From contig NC_016488.1 of NCBI RefSeq assembly GCF_000227115.2, positions 620,001-684,000 on the forward strand: DNA of 64,000 bases, given 5' to 3'. The DNA is from Naumovozyma dairenensis CBS 421 (lineage: Eukaryota; Ascomycota; Saccharomycetes; Saccharomycetales; Saccharomycetaceae). The position numbers were made by a program, and so were the translations under genes. The notes below the pieces were generated by a model. It did not search any database, was not told where the DNA came from, and saw only the letters and a list, made by a program, of their open reading frames with translations. This document shows, piece by piece, positions 1-11,203 of this stretch (position 1 is the first letter of the stretch; each line of letters opens with the position of its first letter).

Positions 1-112
1 ATCTCACGCAATATATAATTTATATAGAGGAATGGTCTATAATTGAATTAAATATTAATAATGTTACATTTTTCATTACAAGATAAAGAGTTCTCTATAA
101 TTTCTTAATTTT

Positions 113-3100
113 CTATTGTTTTTTACAGGGATTACATTTCAGGAGCAATTGTCTCTCTGCTAAATTTGGATGGCTTAAAGTAAAAGTCACATCTTGACAC
201 TTCTCAGAAGATACTAATTGGATCTTTTTTCCCTTGATAATTTGAACTGGAGATATCTTACAAAGTTTCATGTTAGGTATTTTCACGTTATAAACTTGAA
301 TCAAATTATCACCAACAAGTATTAGATTCCCGTTATAAAATGCAGCATTGGTACAATAAAAATCAAGGACTAAGATATCTTGTCTCCAATTTTCCAATTG
401 GCCATGATGATTCATCTTAATCACAGCTTCATCATAGATAATCAAATATTCCATTGAATCCGGTAATTGGAAACATGTTATTGGTCTTGTTTTGTTGTTG
501 ATAATATCATTTTTAACAAACTCTAGCATTTTCTCTGCATTTGGCATATCAATTGTTGTCGTTGAGTCCGAGTAAATAGTATTTTGACCACATAAGAACA
601 TAGGTATCACCAATCCATCGTCATTGAAGCTATCATTGAAGACATAGACACCTTTCGATGTACAAACTAAAAAACATTTCTTCAGCACTATAATATCTCT
701 TGTTTCATGTGATAGATTAAGACTACCAGTATTATTCCCATATATTGGTAGTCTATATTCTTTATATTCTTTGAAATATTTTATTGATTGATTAATTTGA
801 TCAAATTCGGGTGTCATAACGTAAATCCTCCCCTTTCTCTCAAAAAATAAATGCCTAGAGTTTCCAAAATCTTCAGCAAATTTAAACCAATTGACTTTAT
901 CTTTAATTACAAGTCCAACAACGCAATTGTTTATCAAATATTGTTTGGGATTATAGTAACATGCTAAGATACTCGGTAAGTTAAAATAAATTAACTTTTT
1001 ATCATCCAATACGAATAATAATCCAAGTTTTTTATTAACTTCCATTTTTTTAACATTTGAACATAATAAAATCTTGGTCATTGGTTTCTTATTTTCATCA
1101 TACTGTTTCAAAAATACACCATTTTCAGTAGCAATTAATAGAAATTTTTTATTTTCCATATGCAAAAAAGTCGTACATAATATAGTTGTTGCGATGGGAG
1201 GAATTCCTGTGCCATTACAATTGAATCTCTTTAAAGCAACATCTATTTCTGAGCCTTCTGGAGCCACTGGTAAATTTATAGGAGCATCTTTTTCCACATA
1301 TGCAAAATCCGTACTTAATATTTCAAATTCAACAGCATTAAATGATGATGATTTTTTATTTATATCTTTTAATTTATTAATTATTGTATTGACCCATCTA
1401 TCAAGTTCATCATGAGTTTCTGCTAGAAATGTAAATGATTCATTCGTCGCAGTATTTCTTACTTTGAAAGAAAAATTTCCTCTTTCATTTGGATTAACAT
1501 TTGAAATGGATGTTGCTATGTTTTTTAAATTTTTGTTCTCATTCAATAGTGGCGATGATGATGGATGGAAAGTTTTCGTAACCGTGTTAAATAAACGTGG
1601 TCTTACTGAACTTAATGGAGTTGACGAAATTGGACTATTTAGTAATTTATTGGTAGTGTTATTGTTGGATTGAGATGCATCATCGTTGTTTGTTTCTTTA
1701 TTATTATTATCTGATTTCTTTTTCTCTAGATTTAAATAATCTATTGGTATTGGTCTCTCAATTAATTTGTAATATTTCATGTTATTTTTGAACGTTGGTT
1801 CTGTCAACAACAAATAATTATCTAATAACACGAGATGAACTGGGGTAGGATCTAACCAAAGGTCTCTTTTTTTCAACAACTGACCTGATATAAGTAATTT
1901 TCTTCCTGGGTCATTTAATTGTAAATCCAACTTGTCCTCATTCATGATGATATTATCTTGTTCTTCTTTCATATTACTTTCAGATTGAGAGTTTGTACTC
2001 ATTGTTGTTGTTGTTGTTGTTGTTTCCAGTATGTTAGTGTATCCCGCTGAACCTTTCTTACTGTTATTGTTATTATTAGTAATAGTTTTTGATATTATCA
2101 ATTGAGTTGAGAATCTAATCAAATTTCTATGATCAATGGAATCGCCATGAACTTTATCAACTTTTGCACTCAAATTTTCTATCAATTTAATTACCATTTT
2201 CAAATATTCATAATCTTCCATTGAAGGATCGGTATTTTTCAAAATTGATTGTAAGGTAATTGGCATATTCTGCAAAGATTTAAAGAAACCACCAAAGAAA
2301 ATAACATCATGGTACATTTTTGATTTTGTAATTTCAATAGAGTTATCAATTTCATTTAACCACTTGGAGAAAGGAGTTTTATGTTTCTTTTCCCATGTTA
2401 TAATTTCATGTACTATAGCCATTGAATTTGCGTATTTGATATAAATGTCCGTTGCTTCGTTACACCAATCATAATAAATTTTGCCTATACCATCAATGAA
2501 TTTCCCGTTTGTTTCAATTTTTTCAAAAATGGGTGATAATAAATACGTTTTATGTAAATCAATTAGAGGTTGGAAAATATCGAATGCTAATGATGCGAAA
2601 TTTGGTTCATTTGGTAATAAATCAGGATCGAATCTTTTACCATATATTTCAATGGCAGCGTTTGCCATATTTAATGATCTTTCTTCTAGAATAATTAAAT
2701 CAAATATAAAACTTTGTCTTTGAATTTCTTTTGGATTTATTTTTGATAATTCTTTGGAAGTTAAGTGCCAATAATCAGTCCATACGCCAACTGATTTATG
2801 AATAATTTCTGATATTTCCAATTGCTTTTTCTTTTCGAGAGTTGGAGGTGTTGTTGTTGTAGAGGAGACTGAATTGTTATTACAAGTATATGAATAACAT
2901 TTCAATGATGTATTTGATAGATCATTATAATCTGTATCTAAGAATGAATAACAAGGAAGTAATTCTGTAAATATACCTTGGATATCCAAACCAGCCACAA
3001 TGATGACTATAGTGTCTTCATCTTCGTCTTCATCGTTTTGTTCTTGCTTTCGTACTTCTTGTTGTTCATTTTTGTTTTCGAATCTTATTGCATTTTTTTG

Positions 3101-4291
3101 GATTAATGATTCTATGATTTTATCGACGTTATCATCAATGATATTTTGATTAAAATTATTTGGAATTTGGAATTCTAAAAGACGTTGTACCACTTGATAA
3201 AAAATAATCTTAGTAAAGATATATTCGTTAAACCATTCGAAATAAACTTTCAATATCCATTCATAAATGTCAGATAATTGATAAATAGTAAAGCATTGAT
3301 ATAATTTATTTTCATCTAGTAAATTGATTGAGAACGGTTGAGTTGGTTGGATTATACTCGGTACGAAATCTAATGGTTTCCCACCTAATAATGAATTGAA
3401 TTCACTTCCAGTAATATCTCTTGATGATGTTGTAGATGTGGATAGAATCTTACTTGTTGTTGTTGCTGTTGCTGCTGTTAATGGATTTTTATTTTTGTTA
3501 GTGCTATTATTGAAAGAATAATTTGAATCTGAATAATAACTTTCGATACTATCGGAATTTCTACTTGAATCACTAAATTTCCTTAGTTCTAAGGTTGCGA
3601 TTGGTAAAGGTTGTGGTTTATAGAAATCAATAGGAGTTAAAGGTAGCTCTTTCTCGCCAGAACTTGAATGTTTATTACTCGAAGTTATTGTTGGTAACAT
3701 TTTATTTTGGGAAGGAGAAGAAAAAGAAGGTGACGGAAGATTAGGTAAACGTGGGGTACTAGAGGAGGGTGAGTTTTTTGCTGGTGAATGATAAATACGT
3801 GCAATATTGTTGTTATTATGCGGGAGCATATTTTCTCGTGAGAGCGTAGGTGATGATTGATCGACCAAACGTTGCTGATCAAATTTATAGATCAATGGTG
3901 AAGAATTTTGAGACGTCACCGGCGATGGTGTAGGTGGAGGGGGTCGCCTTCTAGTCCTATTATTTAAGATTGATGATGACTGAGGGGGTGTTGGAGGAGG
4001 AGGTCGTAATGGGGGTGATGGGCCACTATACCTGGCACTATTTATTGCTGTTCTTGATTGTTGCTTTGGTGAGGGAGTTTTGGAGGAGAATAAAGATGAA
4101 TCAGGACCATCATTCCCTGTGATTGGAGTCCATCCTATAGTCAGATCATCAGAATCTTTTTTAGCAGCTCTTTCAAGAAATGATTCTCTTGTATCTAATG
4201 GAGGTAGTTTCGGTAATGATACTTTTTCTGGAAGGTCGTTATCCTTTGGATATCTTCGATCCTCTGCTTCGTTTGGATGATTTCTATACAT
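113..4291 (-). CDS. TUS1: Rho1 guanine-nucleotide exchange factor Tus1
   Basis: A 1392-residue protein matching S. cerevisiae Tus1 (about 1307 aa), the exchange factor that activates Rho1 in cell-wall integrity signalling and cytokinesis. The N-terminus carries the LPKLPPL and IGWTPI signatures I associate with Tus1, followed by a disordered Ser/Pro-rich region with several PPPPTP runs. A DEP-like segment lies near residues 330-410 and the DH catalytic domain near 520-735. A PH domain near 800-1000 is interrupted by an Asn/Ser-rich loop, and a citron-homology domain fills about 1020-1380. ROM2 is the main alternative, but the N-terminal motifs and the adjacent SPP382 (YLR424W next to YLR425W) favour TUS1. 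The ATG is the first in frame. Asn and Thr homopolymers explain most of the extra length. Confidence 0.95.
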   Translation of the reverse strand: MYRNHPNEAEDRRYPKDNDLPEKVSLPKLPPLDTRESFLERAAKKDSDDLTIGWTPITGNDGPDSSLFSSKTPSPKQQSRTAINSARYSGPSPPLRPPPPTPPQSSSILNNRTRRRPPPPTPSPVTSQNSSPLIYKFDQQRLVDQSSPTLSRENMLPHNNNNIARIYHSPAKNSPSSSTPRLPNLPSPSFSSPSQNKMLPTITSSNKHSSSGEKELPLTPIDFYKPQPLPIATLELRKFSDSSRNSDSIESYYSDSNYSFNNSTNKNKNPLTAATATTTSKILSTSTTSSRDITGSEFNSLLGGKPLDFVPSIIQPTQPFSINLLDENKLYQCFTIYQLSDIYEWILKVYFEWFNEYIFTKIIFYQVVQRLLEFQIPNNFNQNIIDDNVDKIIESLIQKNAIRFENKNEQQEVRKQEQNDEDEDEDTIVIIVAGLDIQGIFTELLPCYSFLDTDYNDLSNTSLKCYSYTCNNNSVSSTTTTPPTLEKKKQLEISEIIHKSVGVWTDYWHLTSKELSKINPKEIQRQSFIFDLIILEERSLNMANAAIEIYGKRFDPDLLPNEPNFASLAFDIFQPLIDLHKTYLLSPIFEKIETNGKFIDGIGKIYYDWCNEATDIYIKYANSMAIVHEIITWEKKHKTPFSKWLNEIDNSIEITKSKMYHDVIFFGGFFKSLQNMPITLQSILKNTDPSMEDYEYLKMVIKLIENLSAKVDKVHGDSIDHRNLIRFSTQLIISKTITNNNNNSKKGSAGYTNILETTTTTTTMSTNSQSESNMKEEQDNIIMNEDKLDLQLNDPGRKLLISGQLLKKRDLWLDPTPVHLVLLDNYLLLTEPTFKNNMKYYKLIERPIPIDYLNLEKKKSDNNNKETNNDDASQSNNNTTNKLLNSPISSTPLSSVRPRLFNTVTKTFHPSSSPLLNENKNLKNIATSISNVNPNERGNFSFKVRNTATNESFTFLAETHDELDRWVNTIINKLKDINKKSSSFNAVEFEILSTDFAYVEKDAPINLPVAPEGSEIDVALKRFNCNGTGIPPIATTILCTTFLHMENKKFLLIATENGVFLKQYDENKKPMTKILLCSNVKKMEVNKKLGLLFVLDDKKLIYFNLPSILACYYNPKQYLINNCVVGLVIKDKVNWFKFAEDFGNSRHLFFERKGRIYVMTPEFDQINQSIKYFKEYKEYRLPIYGNNTGSLNLSHETRDIIVLKKCFLVCTSKGVYVFNDSFNDDGLVIPMFLCGQNTIYSDSTTTIDMPNAEKMLEFVKNDIINNKTRPITCFQLPDSMEYLIIYDEAVIKMNHHGQLENWRQDILVLDFYCTNAAFYNGNLILVGDNLIQVYNVKIPNMKLCKISPVQIIKGKKIQLVSSEKCQDVTFTLSHPNLAERQLLLKCNPCKKQ

Positions 4292-4808
4292 ATTTTAGCT
4301 TTAAAATTAGCAGCCTTTTTTTAATTTTGTAATACAATTGAGTTTTGAGATTTAAAACTTGGGCTTGAAGTATAATAGCGAGAGTACTATATGATACAAC
4401 AATTAATTATAAATTTCATGAATCTTTTGGTAGAAAAATTTCGAATAAATATGCTCTCAAGAGTCGATTCGCATGTGAAATAGAGCTTGAATTTCCTGTT
4501 CCGATCCCCCTGTTACTTCTTTAGAGATTGTTTCTTTCTATCCGCTGTTAGTTGTCCTTTTCTTCCTATATTGATGTTTCCTATTAATGTAAACAAGTTA
4601 TGTTTTTAAGATTTAAGCGCCGCCACTCTATTTCAAATAGTAAAAGGGAGGCACTAAATTTGCTTCTTTTGAGACTCGTTCTGAATTGAGAGGTTCAGTT
4701 GAAGTTGAAGACAAAGGATGAAGAATAGAATATGTTGCTTTGATCTGATCAGGTCCGTTCTGTGTTGCATATTTAGTAAGCTCAATGAGTGCATACTTGC
4801 TTGTTCTT

Positions 4809-4842
4809 CTATATCCATATATATATATATATATGGATATAG
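4809..4842. repeat. 34-bp perfect palindrome with TA core
   Basis: Arms CTATATCC and GGATATAG flank an 18-bp alternating AT core, so the whole 34 bp is self-complementary. It could extrude as a cruciform or act as an AT-rich efficiency element for 3' ends. It lies about 520 bp upstream of the TUS1 start and 1 kb upstream of MIA40. Confidence 0.8.
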
Positions 4843-5555
4843 AATAATATAATAAAAAGTAATGGAAGAAAATAAAGTATTCCAAAATATCATTCTCGTA
4901 TTTATACCCGCAGGAACTATATTTCCTCTTGTCTACTCCTTCACTTAATTCCACTTAGATGGAACATTCTTATCGGCACTGTATGGTTGGTTCTGTAATA
5001 ATAGATCGACTGGTGTCACTTTAGAATACTACTGGATCGTATGATTTCCATACCAAAAAAAGGGCAACTCCTCATATTAGGTATCCTACATGTGGACAAA
5101 GATTTTAATAGTTTATGATCAGATTAGCTATGCCTCTTACATTTTTTACAAACTGTGAGTATATTAGAATCATGCATGATCGGGAATATCACCACAGGGG
5201 AGAGCAGGGCCTTAGTAAGCAGTAGATCCCTTTAGTCTACAATGGTACTACATAACTGGTCGACTTTCCTTTCCAAATAGTATAGAAGTCAGAGGAAGTG
5301 CAACTATTTACATACTGCCTTACTTTAGTGGCATTGGTAATTGCTACAGTAACCGTCGATGTCTTACAGGTCCCATTGAGGATAACTTGTGTGCTTCATT
5401 ACAGATTTTTGAATAATAAACTAGCTTGCTTGATGATTTAAGTACTTATATACTACAAACCAGGTCAGTTACGATTAACGAGTCTTATACACCAAGAAAT
5501 GCTTTCTCTATCTGATCAAACCAACATGTGCATATATAGAGCTATCTATCCATAT

Positions 5556-5598
5556 GCATCACATCACATCACATCACATCATATAACATCATATAACA
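5556..5598. repeat. ACATC-type microsatellite
   Basis: Four near-perfect CACAT units are followed by two ATAACAT variants in the MIA40 upstream region. It is simple tandem sequence with no coding potential. Confidence 0.7.
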
Positions 5599-5839
5599 AT
5601 AAGAATAACATTACAATGGGCGTTTAACGTCTTTCAAAGGCGCCCGACTGAGAAATATACTTTTTTCCTATTGGAAGTTATAACACTTTCTTTATACAAC
5701 AAAAGTAAGGTATATTGGAAGACCAAGAACAAGAAACAGCAATTGTAGTATACCCTATACATATATTCTAGTCAGAAGATCAATTTGGTATTGGCAATTT
5801 ACTCAATTGACCTATAAAACATCCTAGCTACACTAAAAA

Positions 5840-7066
5840 ATGTATCGTTCAATTATTAGCAAGAGAGCGACAGCAGCAGTAGGGGCTTCATCCTTCTTCT
5901 CATCCTCATCAACGATCACAACAAGTAGAGTACTACCACAGGCATACCACTTATCCGCTACTTCTTTATCTCCTGTATCACATACTACAAAACTATCGTA
6001 CTCTACAAAGAAAACCTCTACTACATCCCCTCCTCCTCCTCCTCCAAAGGTTAAAGGATCCGCAACAAATCCAATCGTCCCTCCACCTAAGATCCCAACT
6101 CATTCTTCAACATCTGGTTCTTCTTCCTCTTCCTCTTCTTCCTCGTCATCATACACAGGCGACGCTTCAAAAGATAATAAGATAGGTTTAGGTCTAGGGA
6201 TCCTAGCAGCAGCAACAGCTATCTATTTCGTAACAAATCCTTCCAAGAAAAAGAAGAAGAAGAAGGAAGTTAAACAACAAGAAGCAGTGGATGCTCCGAA
6301 GAATGAGACTGTTCAAGAACGTCAACAGAAGGATTTAGATTCTTCTTCAGATGATTCTAGTGCTGAAGTGCAAGGACAAGAACAAGATACTGCTTCGTTT
6401 ATGGAAGATAGCGCTGATTCTACTAATGACAGTCCTACCAACGATACCGAAGAGAAGGAAAAAGAAGATGATGACGAACAAAAAGAACAAGCAAGGGAAG
6501 ATGTGACTAAAAAAGAAGAAGTAGCACAAGGCAACGATGACGACCACAATGGCATTCTAAGTACAATGGATGAAAGCAAGGGTTTGAGTACCAAAGGTGA
6601 GAAGATCCAAAAGATGGAAAATGATGAAATGTCCAAAAAGGAGGAAGAAATGAAAAAGGAAAGTGCATATGATCCAGAAACTGGTGAAATTAATTGGGAT
6701 TGTCCTTGTTTAGGTGGTATGGCTCATGGTCCATGTGGTGAAGAATTTAAAGCTGCCTTCTCTTGTTTCATATATTCAAATGCAGAACCTAAGGGAATTG
6801 ATTGTGTAGATAAATTCCAGCATATGCAAGATTGTTTCAGAAAATATCCTGAACATTATGCCGAACAAATTAAAGAGGAAGATGAAGCATCTGCTGCTAT
6901 CGATAAAGAATCAGGTTCAGGAGAAACTACAATCGAGGAAGAGAAAGATATGGCTTCTTTGGCTTCAAACACTGATAAATCTAAAAATGAATCATCAGAT
7001 TCAACAGAATCATTCGAAATAATTGACAATAAGAAAGATGAATCGGAAGAGAACGCGACTAAGTAA
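5840..7066 (+). CDS. MIA40: Mitochondrial intermembrane-space oxidoreductase Mia40
   Basis: Mia40 is the disulfide carrier that oxidises and traps twin-cysteine proteins in the mitochondrial intermembrane space, passing electrons to Erv1. The protein has 408 residues (about 403 in S. cerevisiae). The N-terminus is a Ser/Arg-rich presequence. A single hydrophobic anchor ([16 protein letters not shown]) lies at about 115-132, then a Lys tract and a long acidic Glu/Asp/Lys linker. The conserved core starts with the redox-active CPC motif (Cys288-Pro-Cys290) and continues with twin CX9C motifs beginning at Cys299, within [14 protein letters not shown] and [13 protein letters not shown]. The acidic C-terminal tail is typical. 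It belongs to the YKL195W lineage and is interleaved among YLR genes, a signature of differential loss after genome duplication. Confidence 0.97.
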   Translation: MYRSIISKRATAAVGASSFFSSSSTITTSRVLPQAYHLSATSLSPVSHTTKLSYSTKKTSTTSPPPPPPKVKGSATNPIVPPPKIPTHSSTSGSSSSSSSSSSSYTGDASKDNKIGLGLGILAAATAIYFVTNPSKKKKKKKEVKQQEAVDAPKNETVQERQQKDLDSSSDDSSAEVQGQEQDTASFMEDSADSTNDSPTNDTEEKEKEDDDEQKEQAREDVTKKEEVAQGNDDDHNGILSTMDESKGLSTKGEKIQKMENDEMSKKEEEMKKESAYDPETGEINWDCPCLGGMAHGPCGEEFKAAFSCFIYSNAEPKGIDCVDKFQHMQDCFRKYPEHYAEQIKEEDEASAAIDKESGSGETTIEEEKDMASLASNTDKSKNESSDSTESFEIIDNKKDESEENATK

Positions 7067-7185
7067 CTTCTCATCGATTAATATTTTTTTTTCCATGTAA
7101 ATATATAATATAATAATAAAATGCAGTCTATTTTATTTTAATGTATACATATATGATGGTCCTTTAATTAGAACTTTTGATTGAA

Positions 7186-9306
7186 TTACAATTCCCATAA
7201 ATATGACGGTATATAATTATTTTGTGAATGTTTAATCCACAAAATATCATCCTTCATTGCTATAAATGATATAGTTCCTGAATTTTTCTCTACTTCAAAT
7301 ACAGGTACAAGTGCGTTCTGATCTTTACCATATGGTAATTGACAAAAACTATTTGGTATCTTTCTTAATATATAGCCATGCCCTTCACAATAATCTTCAA
7401 CTACATCTTTAAAGCTGGGCTTTATTTTCCTTAATGGGATGTTTTGTACTGTGTATTCCTCATCCTCCTCTTCTCCTTCCTTTGTATCATCAGCAACATA
7501 TTTTATCGAATCGATATCTCCACGTTTATGTAGTTCATCATATAAATCAAAGTTTTCATTATGTAAAGGTTTGGATTTGTCAATATCCCAATTTTCTAAA
7601 AAACTCAAGCACTTCTTAATTTCATTAGATTCAAACTCTGTAGGAGGAGGACCATTCATGAAAAATTCATTAACAATACCATTAAGCCATAGCTTCGCAT
7701 TTTGTCTATCTACATCAATCTCACAATATATCATCCATTGATAAAGAATGAAATTAATTCCATTGAAAAGAGAAGTAAGAAATAACTTGTAGATTTCAGG
7801 GCTGAAAAGATACCTCTCTTGTCGCAGTTTCCTCATTGCATATATAGATCCATCAAACTCATAGTCCCATTTATTATCCTCATCTTCCTCACCCAATGTC
7901 TGAATCAAATCAAAATATTTATCCCAAACTTGCCTGTAAAACTTAAATATGAAATGTGTTCTTGTAATTCCATAATATTTCGTCTCACTTATTAGTTCTC
8001 TTATGAAAATTAATTCAGAATCATTTAAATGATGAGAAATTCGATGATACCAATTTCGACAATATGTCTCGAATTTATTTTCAATAATGTTTTCAATTTC
8101 TTGACGTGTTTTCTCATCAATAACCACGAAAAATTCAAATAACCATAAATGAGGTGGGAATGTCGCTTCCTCTTGTAATTCCCAATTTTTAACTTGTTCA
8201 AGAATCCTAGGTTGTACATATTTCATCATAATATAATCAAAACATCCAATAAATCTTAATAATGTTTCATAATCTAATAATATTGAAACTATTTCATTAA
8301 TGCCATCTTTAGTAAATTGGAAATTTTCAATATATGCTAATAATTTATTGAAAATGATTTTGAAAACGATTGTTTGTGTACGATTTAAATGTTTAGAATC
8401 AGTATCCATTCTATATGTTAAATCCGTAACGATTGGATCCAATTGCATTAAGATTATATTATCAATCTCTAATGGATTCCAATTATCTAATTTTCCAATG
8501 TCTTTTAGAAATACCTCAGAAAATAGTTGGGCCATTAATTTATCAACAAGTAAATCATCGTCTATAATCCTTATCTTTTGGGCAACAGTTTCTATTTTAT
8601 TATCTGTAGTACTCCACAATGATTTGATATCTTGAAAAAGCGTCTCTTTTACTTCCAAATCTTCAAGTTGTGATTGTAGTGCTTCAATTTGATAATCTAA
8701 TGATTTCGACTCAGATTGGAACAACATCAATTCGTTAACAATTTCATTTAAAGCCAATCGTTTACTTGAGGAAATTGGTTTATTCGATTCCAATATTTGT
8801 TCGAATTTTTGGGTTGGAATACCAAAAAAATTATCATCAGTTGATCTCAAATTTTGCAACCTCCTGATAAAATCAGCATTTTCTTCATCATCACGAGTTT
8901 TTTGATGATTCTTCCTTTGAAAAGTGACTACATTTTTCACATTGGAAGTCTCATTATCATCGCCAGAAGAAGGGCCTATATCATCATCATCCAACGCTGA
9001 ATAATAGTCGTTGTCCTGAGTATTCTTTCTCCACTTTCTAGCTCCCATCGAAAGCATTCCTAACCCAGCATGACCAACAGCAGGTCTTTGTTCAACTTGA
9101 ATAGGTTCAGAAATACCTTCTCCATCTTTCCCGAGACCTTTACCCATGGTATATCCCATTTTGGAAAGTAATTTAGCACCAATACCGTACGTCTTGTTCA
9201 ATGCATTATTATTATCTTCGTCATCTTCATAAGTGGCGGTTTTGTTGCTGTTGCTAGTGTTTAACTTTCTTCTCTTGAACAATTCATCCATCCTCTGCCT
9301 TGTCAT
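7186..9306 (-). CDS. SPP382: Spliceosome disassembly G-patch protein Spp382/Ntr1
   Basis: This 706-residue protein matches Spp382 (Ntr1, about 708 aa), which recruits and activates the DEAH helicase Prp43 to dismantle post-splicing and stalled spliceosomes. A basic N-terminus (FKRRK) precedes a G-patch at about 39-88, with the glycine-rich core KTYGIGAKLLSKMGY and GKGLGKDGEGI. A coiled-coil segment near 185-235 and a long helical GCFC/TFIP11-type region follow. The start is the first ATG of the frame; a second Met five residues later is also possible. It lies between MIA40 and ATG17 and is divergent from ATG17 (266-bp shared spacer). The order SPP382-ATG17 matches YLR424W-YLR423C. Confidence 0.95.
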   Translation of the reverse strand: MTRQRMDELFKRRKLNTSNSNKTATYEDDEDNNNALNKTYGIGAKLLSKMGYTMGKGLGKDGEGISEPIQVEQRPAVGHAGLGMLSMGARKWRKNTQDNDYYSALDDDDIGPSSGDDNETSNVKNVVTFQRKNHQKTRDDEENADFIRRLQNLRSTDDNFFGIPTQKFEQILESNKPISSSKRLALNEIVNELMLFQSESKSLDYQIEALQSQLEDLEVKETLFQDIKSLWSTTDNKIETVAQKIRIIDDDLLVDKLMAQLFSEVFLKDIGKLDNWNPLEIDNIILMQLDPIVTDLTYRMDTDSKHLNRTQTIVFKIIFNKLLAYIENFQFTKDGINEIVSILLDYETLLRFIGCFDYIMMKYVQPRILEQVKNWELQEEATFPPHLWLFEFFVVIDEKTRQEIENIIENKFETYCRNWYHRISHHLNDSELIFIRELISETKYYGITRTHFIFKFYRQVWDKYFDLIQTLGEEDEDNKWDYEFDGSIYAMRKLRQERYLFSPEIYKLFLTSLFNGINFILYQWMIYCEIDVDRQNAKLWLNGIVNEFFMNGPPPTEFESNEIKKCLSFLENWDIDKSKPLHNENFDLYDELHKRGDIDSIKYVADDTKEGEEEDEEYTVQNIPLRKIKPSFKDVVEDYCEGHGYILRKIPNSFCQLPYGKDQNALVPVFEVEKNSGTISFIAMKDDILWIKHSQNNYIPSYLWEL

Positions 9307-9572
9307 GCATCACAATTGCTCTTGCTTTTTTGCTTTTTTGCTCTTCCATCGAAATAAACGTAGTAGTTGTTGTTGTTCTTACACTATAACAACCGTTATA
9401 TCTTCTTTTGTTAGCGAAATGAAATATGGAAACTAGGTAAGATCAACTAAAAACATAAAAAGGGAACCAGATTGTACAGTAAGGCACAGAAGTTGTAGGA
9501 TTTGAACAGTTTTATTCATTATGATTACATTCGTATATTGATGAATATAGATTGATTTAGACAATTTCTCAA

Positions 9573-11012
9573 ATGATAATGAAGGAAGTTGATGTAAAGA
9601 TATTAGTTGAACATGCAAGAAAGACTTTAGTGGAAGCTCAAATATTATGTCAAGAAACAAACTTACAAATATTTGAATATGAGAATGAATTAGATCGATG
9701 GCAACAAAGTTGTGGGAAATTGAAATTTATTATTGATTGTTTGAAACAACAGGTTGGATTCCTTTATCATTGTATATTAGAAAAATCTATTGAAAAGAAT
9801 TTGATTCATAATGAATGGGAAAAGTTTATACTGGTAGATTTAGTGGAAGAGATGACTTTATGGCAAAATCGAATATCTAAACAGATAGAAAAGCTGGATG
9901 ATTTAGACAATGTTTTGTTATTTAAAGGCAATGAAAAAAATCAAGAAGAAGAAGAAGAAGAAGAAGAACCTGGAAGTGAATCTGTTCAAAAATTAGGTGA
10001 TTATGTCTCGAGGGAGAATATTTTCATTTTGAAAGAGAGGTTACAAGAAATACCAACAATTCAAAGGCAAATTGAGAATATTCGATCACAATATACCAAG
10101 ATGTATGTGAAAGTGAAAGATAATCTTATAGATTCTAAACTAAAAGATTTAGAAAAAGAATACCAAAACAAATTAAATATACAAGATAAGCAAGTCTTTG
10201 AATTGACAAATATAAGTCCACAAGTGCTAAAGTCATTTGAAATAGAATTAGTAGATTTTTTAAGTTCATTAACTGATCATTTTGATAAATGTCAATTATT
10301 AGAATCATATGTGACAGGACAAAATAAGCTTGATACAAATCCTGACGGTAAACCAGATGAGACTCGTGATCGTGTTGGCGATGACTTGACGGTTGACGAG
10401 CTAGAAGAGAAAAAGAAGGATATTTCTGCTCCTAATGACCTATCAAAGTCAGAAACAGATGCCGATTACGAAATGCTATTGGAAATTGTTACTAAGGATA
10501 ACAATGATCTAGAATTTGTGTTAAAGACGTTGAATGAAACTATTGAACTTGGAACTAGTAGATTATCTTCTTATAAAGAATTATTATCTGAGAAGATTGG
10601 AATGAAAGATGAGCTGCATAATCAAGTTAAAAAGTTAATTGAAGAAGTTCTTAAGTATCAAGAATATTTAATGATTTTCAAAGATATTTCAGATCTCTTG
10701 ACAACATTTAAGGAAGGTTGTATGGATGATATTCGAGTAGTTGAAGACTTATGTGAATTTTATACCAATTTTGAGAAAAGTTATCAAAATCTTCTAAAAG
10801 AAGTGGAACGACGTAAACAAGTTCGTAATAAAATGGAAATTATCTTAAATGAATGTGATAATAAATTACAAAAATTAAACTCCCGAGATCAAAAAATGAG
10901 AGAAATCTTTTTGAATGAAAATGGGAATTTCCTTCCTGAAAACATTTGGCCTAATAAGATTGATGATTTTAAACCTTTATATCATTTAGATTACTCATTG
11001 GAAGATGTGTAA
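9573..11012 (+). CDS. ATG17: Autophagy scaffold protein Atg17
   Basis: Atg17 forms the crescent-shaped dimeric scaffold of the Atg1 kinase complex (with Atg29 and Atg31) that nucleates the phagophore assembly site. The 479-residue product is longer than the S. cerevisiae protein (about 417 aa). The extra length lies in two acidic, low-complexity insertions: a GAA-encoded Glu run near residue 128-135, and an Asp/Glu/Lys stretch near 255-300. The rest is almost wholly alpha-helical and coiled-coil, with few glycines or prolines, as in the family. Identification rests on the N-terminal helix pattern and on position between SPP382 and DCK1 (YLR424W-YLR423C-YLR422W) with the expected strand. The first two codons include two Met residues (positions 1 and 3); either may start. 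Confidence 0.88.
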   Translation: MIMKEVDVKILVEHARKTLVEAQILCQETNLQIFEYENELDRWQQSCGKLKFIIDCLKQQVGFLYHCILEKSIEKNLIHNEWEKFILVDLVEEMTLWQNRISKQIEKLDDLDNVLLFKGNEKNQEEEEEEEEPGSESVQKLGDYVSRENIFILKERLQEIPTIQRQIENIRSQYTKMYVKVKDNLIDSKLKDLEKEYQNKLNIQDKQVFELTNISPQVLKSFEIELVDFLSSLTDHFDKCQLLESYVTGQNKLDTNPDGKPDETRDRVGDDLTVDELEEKKKDISAPNDLSKSETDADYEMLLEIVTKDNNDLEFVLKTLNETIELGTSRLSSYKELLSEKIGMKDELHNQVKKLIEEVLKYQEYLMIFKDISDLLTTFKEGCMDDIRVVEDLCEFYTNFEKSYQNLLKEVERRKQVRNKMEIILNECDNKLQKLNSRDQKMREIFLNENGNFLPENIWPNKIDDFKPLYHLDYSLEDV

Positions 11013-11203
11013 CAACATCAATTAAGGAGAGTCAGTAAAAAAAATATTCATAATAGTAATATATAGTCTCACGTATATTTATTAATGAAAGAAGGGAGGG
11101 AAGTAGTATTTACATATATATATATTTAGAAGAGAATGAGGATGAAAAGTAAAATTTTGAAATAAATTGAGTTATAACGCATTTTTTACGATAATTTCCT
11201 CCT

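Larger units (their letters stand above)
4292..5839. other. TUS1-MIA40 divergent intergenic region
   Basis: About 1.55 kb with no supportable gene. S. cerevisiae has MST1 and SDS22 between the MIA40 and ACP1 homologues, and neither is visible here. It contains a perfect AT palindrome (4809-4842) and a short ACATC-type tandem repeat near 5556-5598. Short open frames around 4628-4954 run through the AT repeat and look fortuitous. No convincing regulatory site was recognised. Confidence 0.6.

Noticed and set aside
4628..4954. 108-codon minus-strand open frame upstream of TUS1
   Set aside because: It runs through the TA palindrome (Tyr/Ile repeats), has no recognisable motif, and ends in low-complexity sequence.
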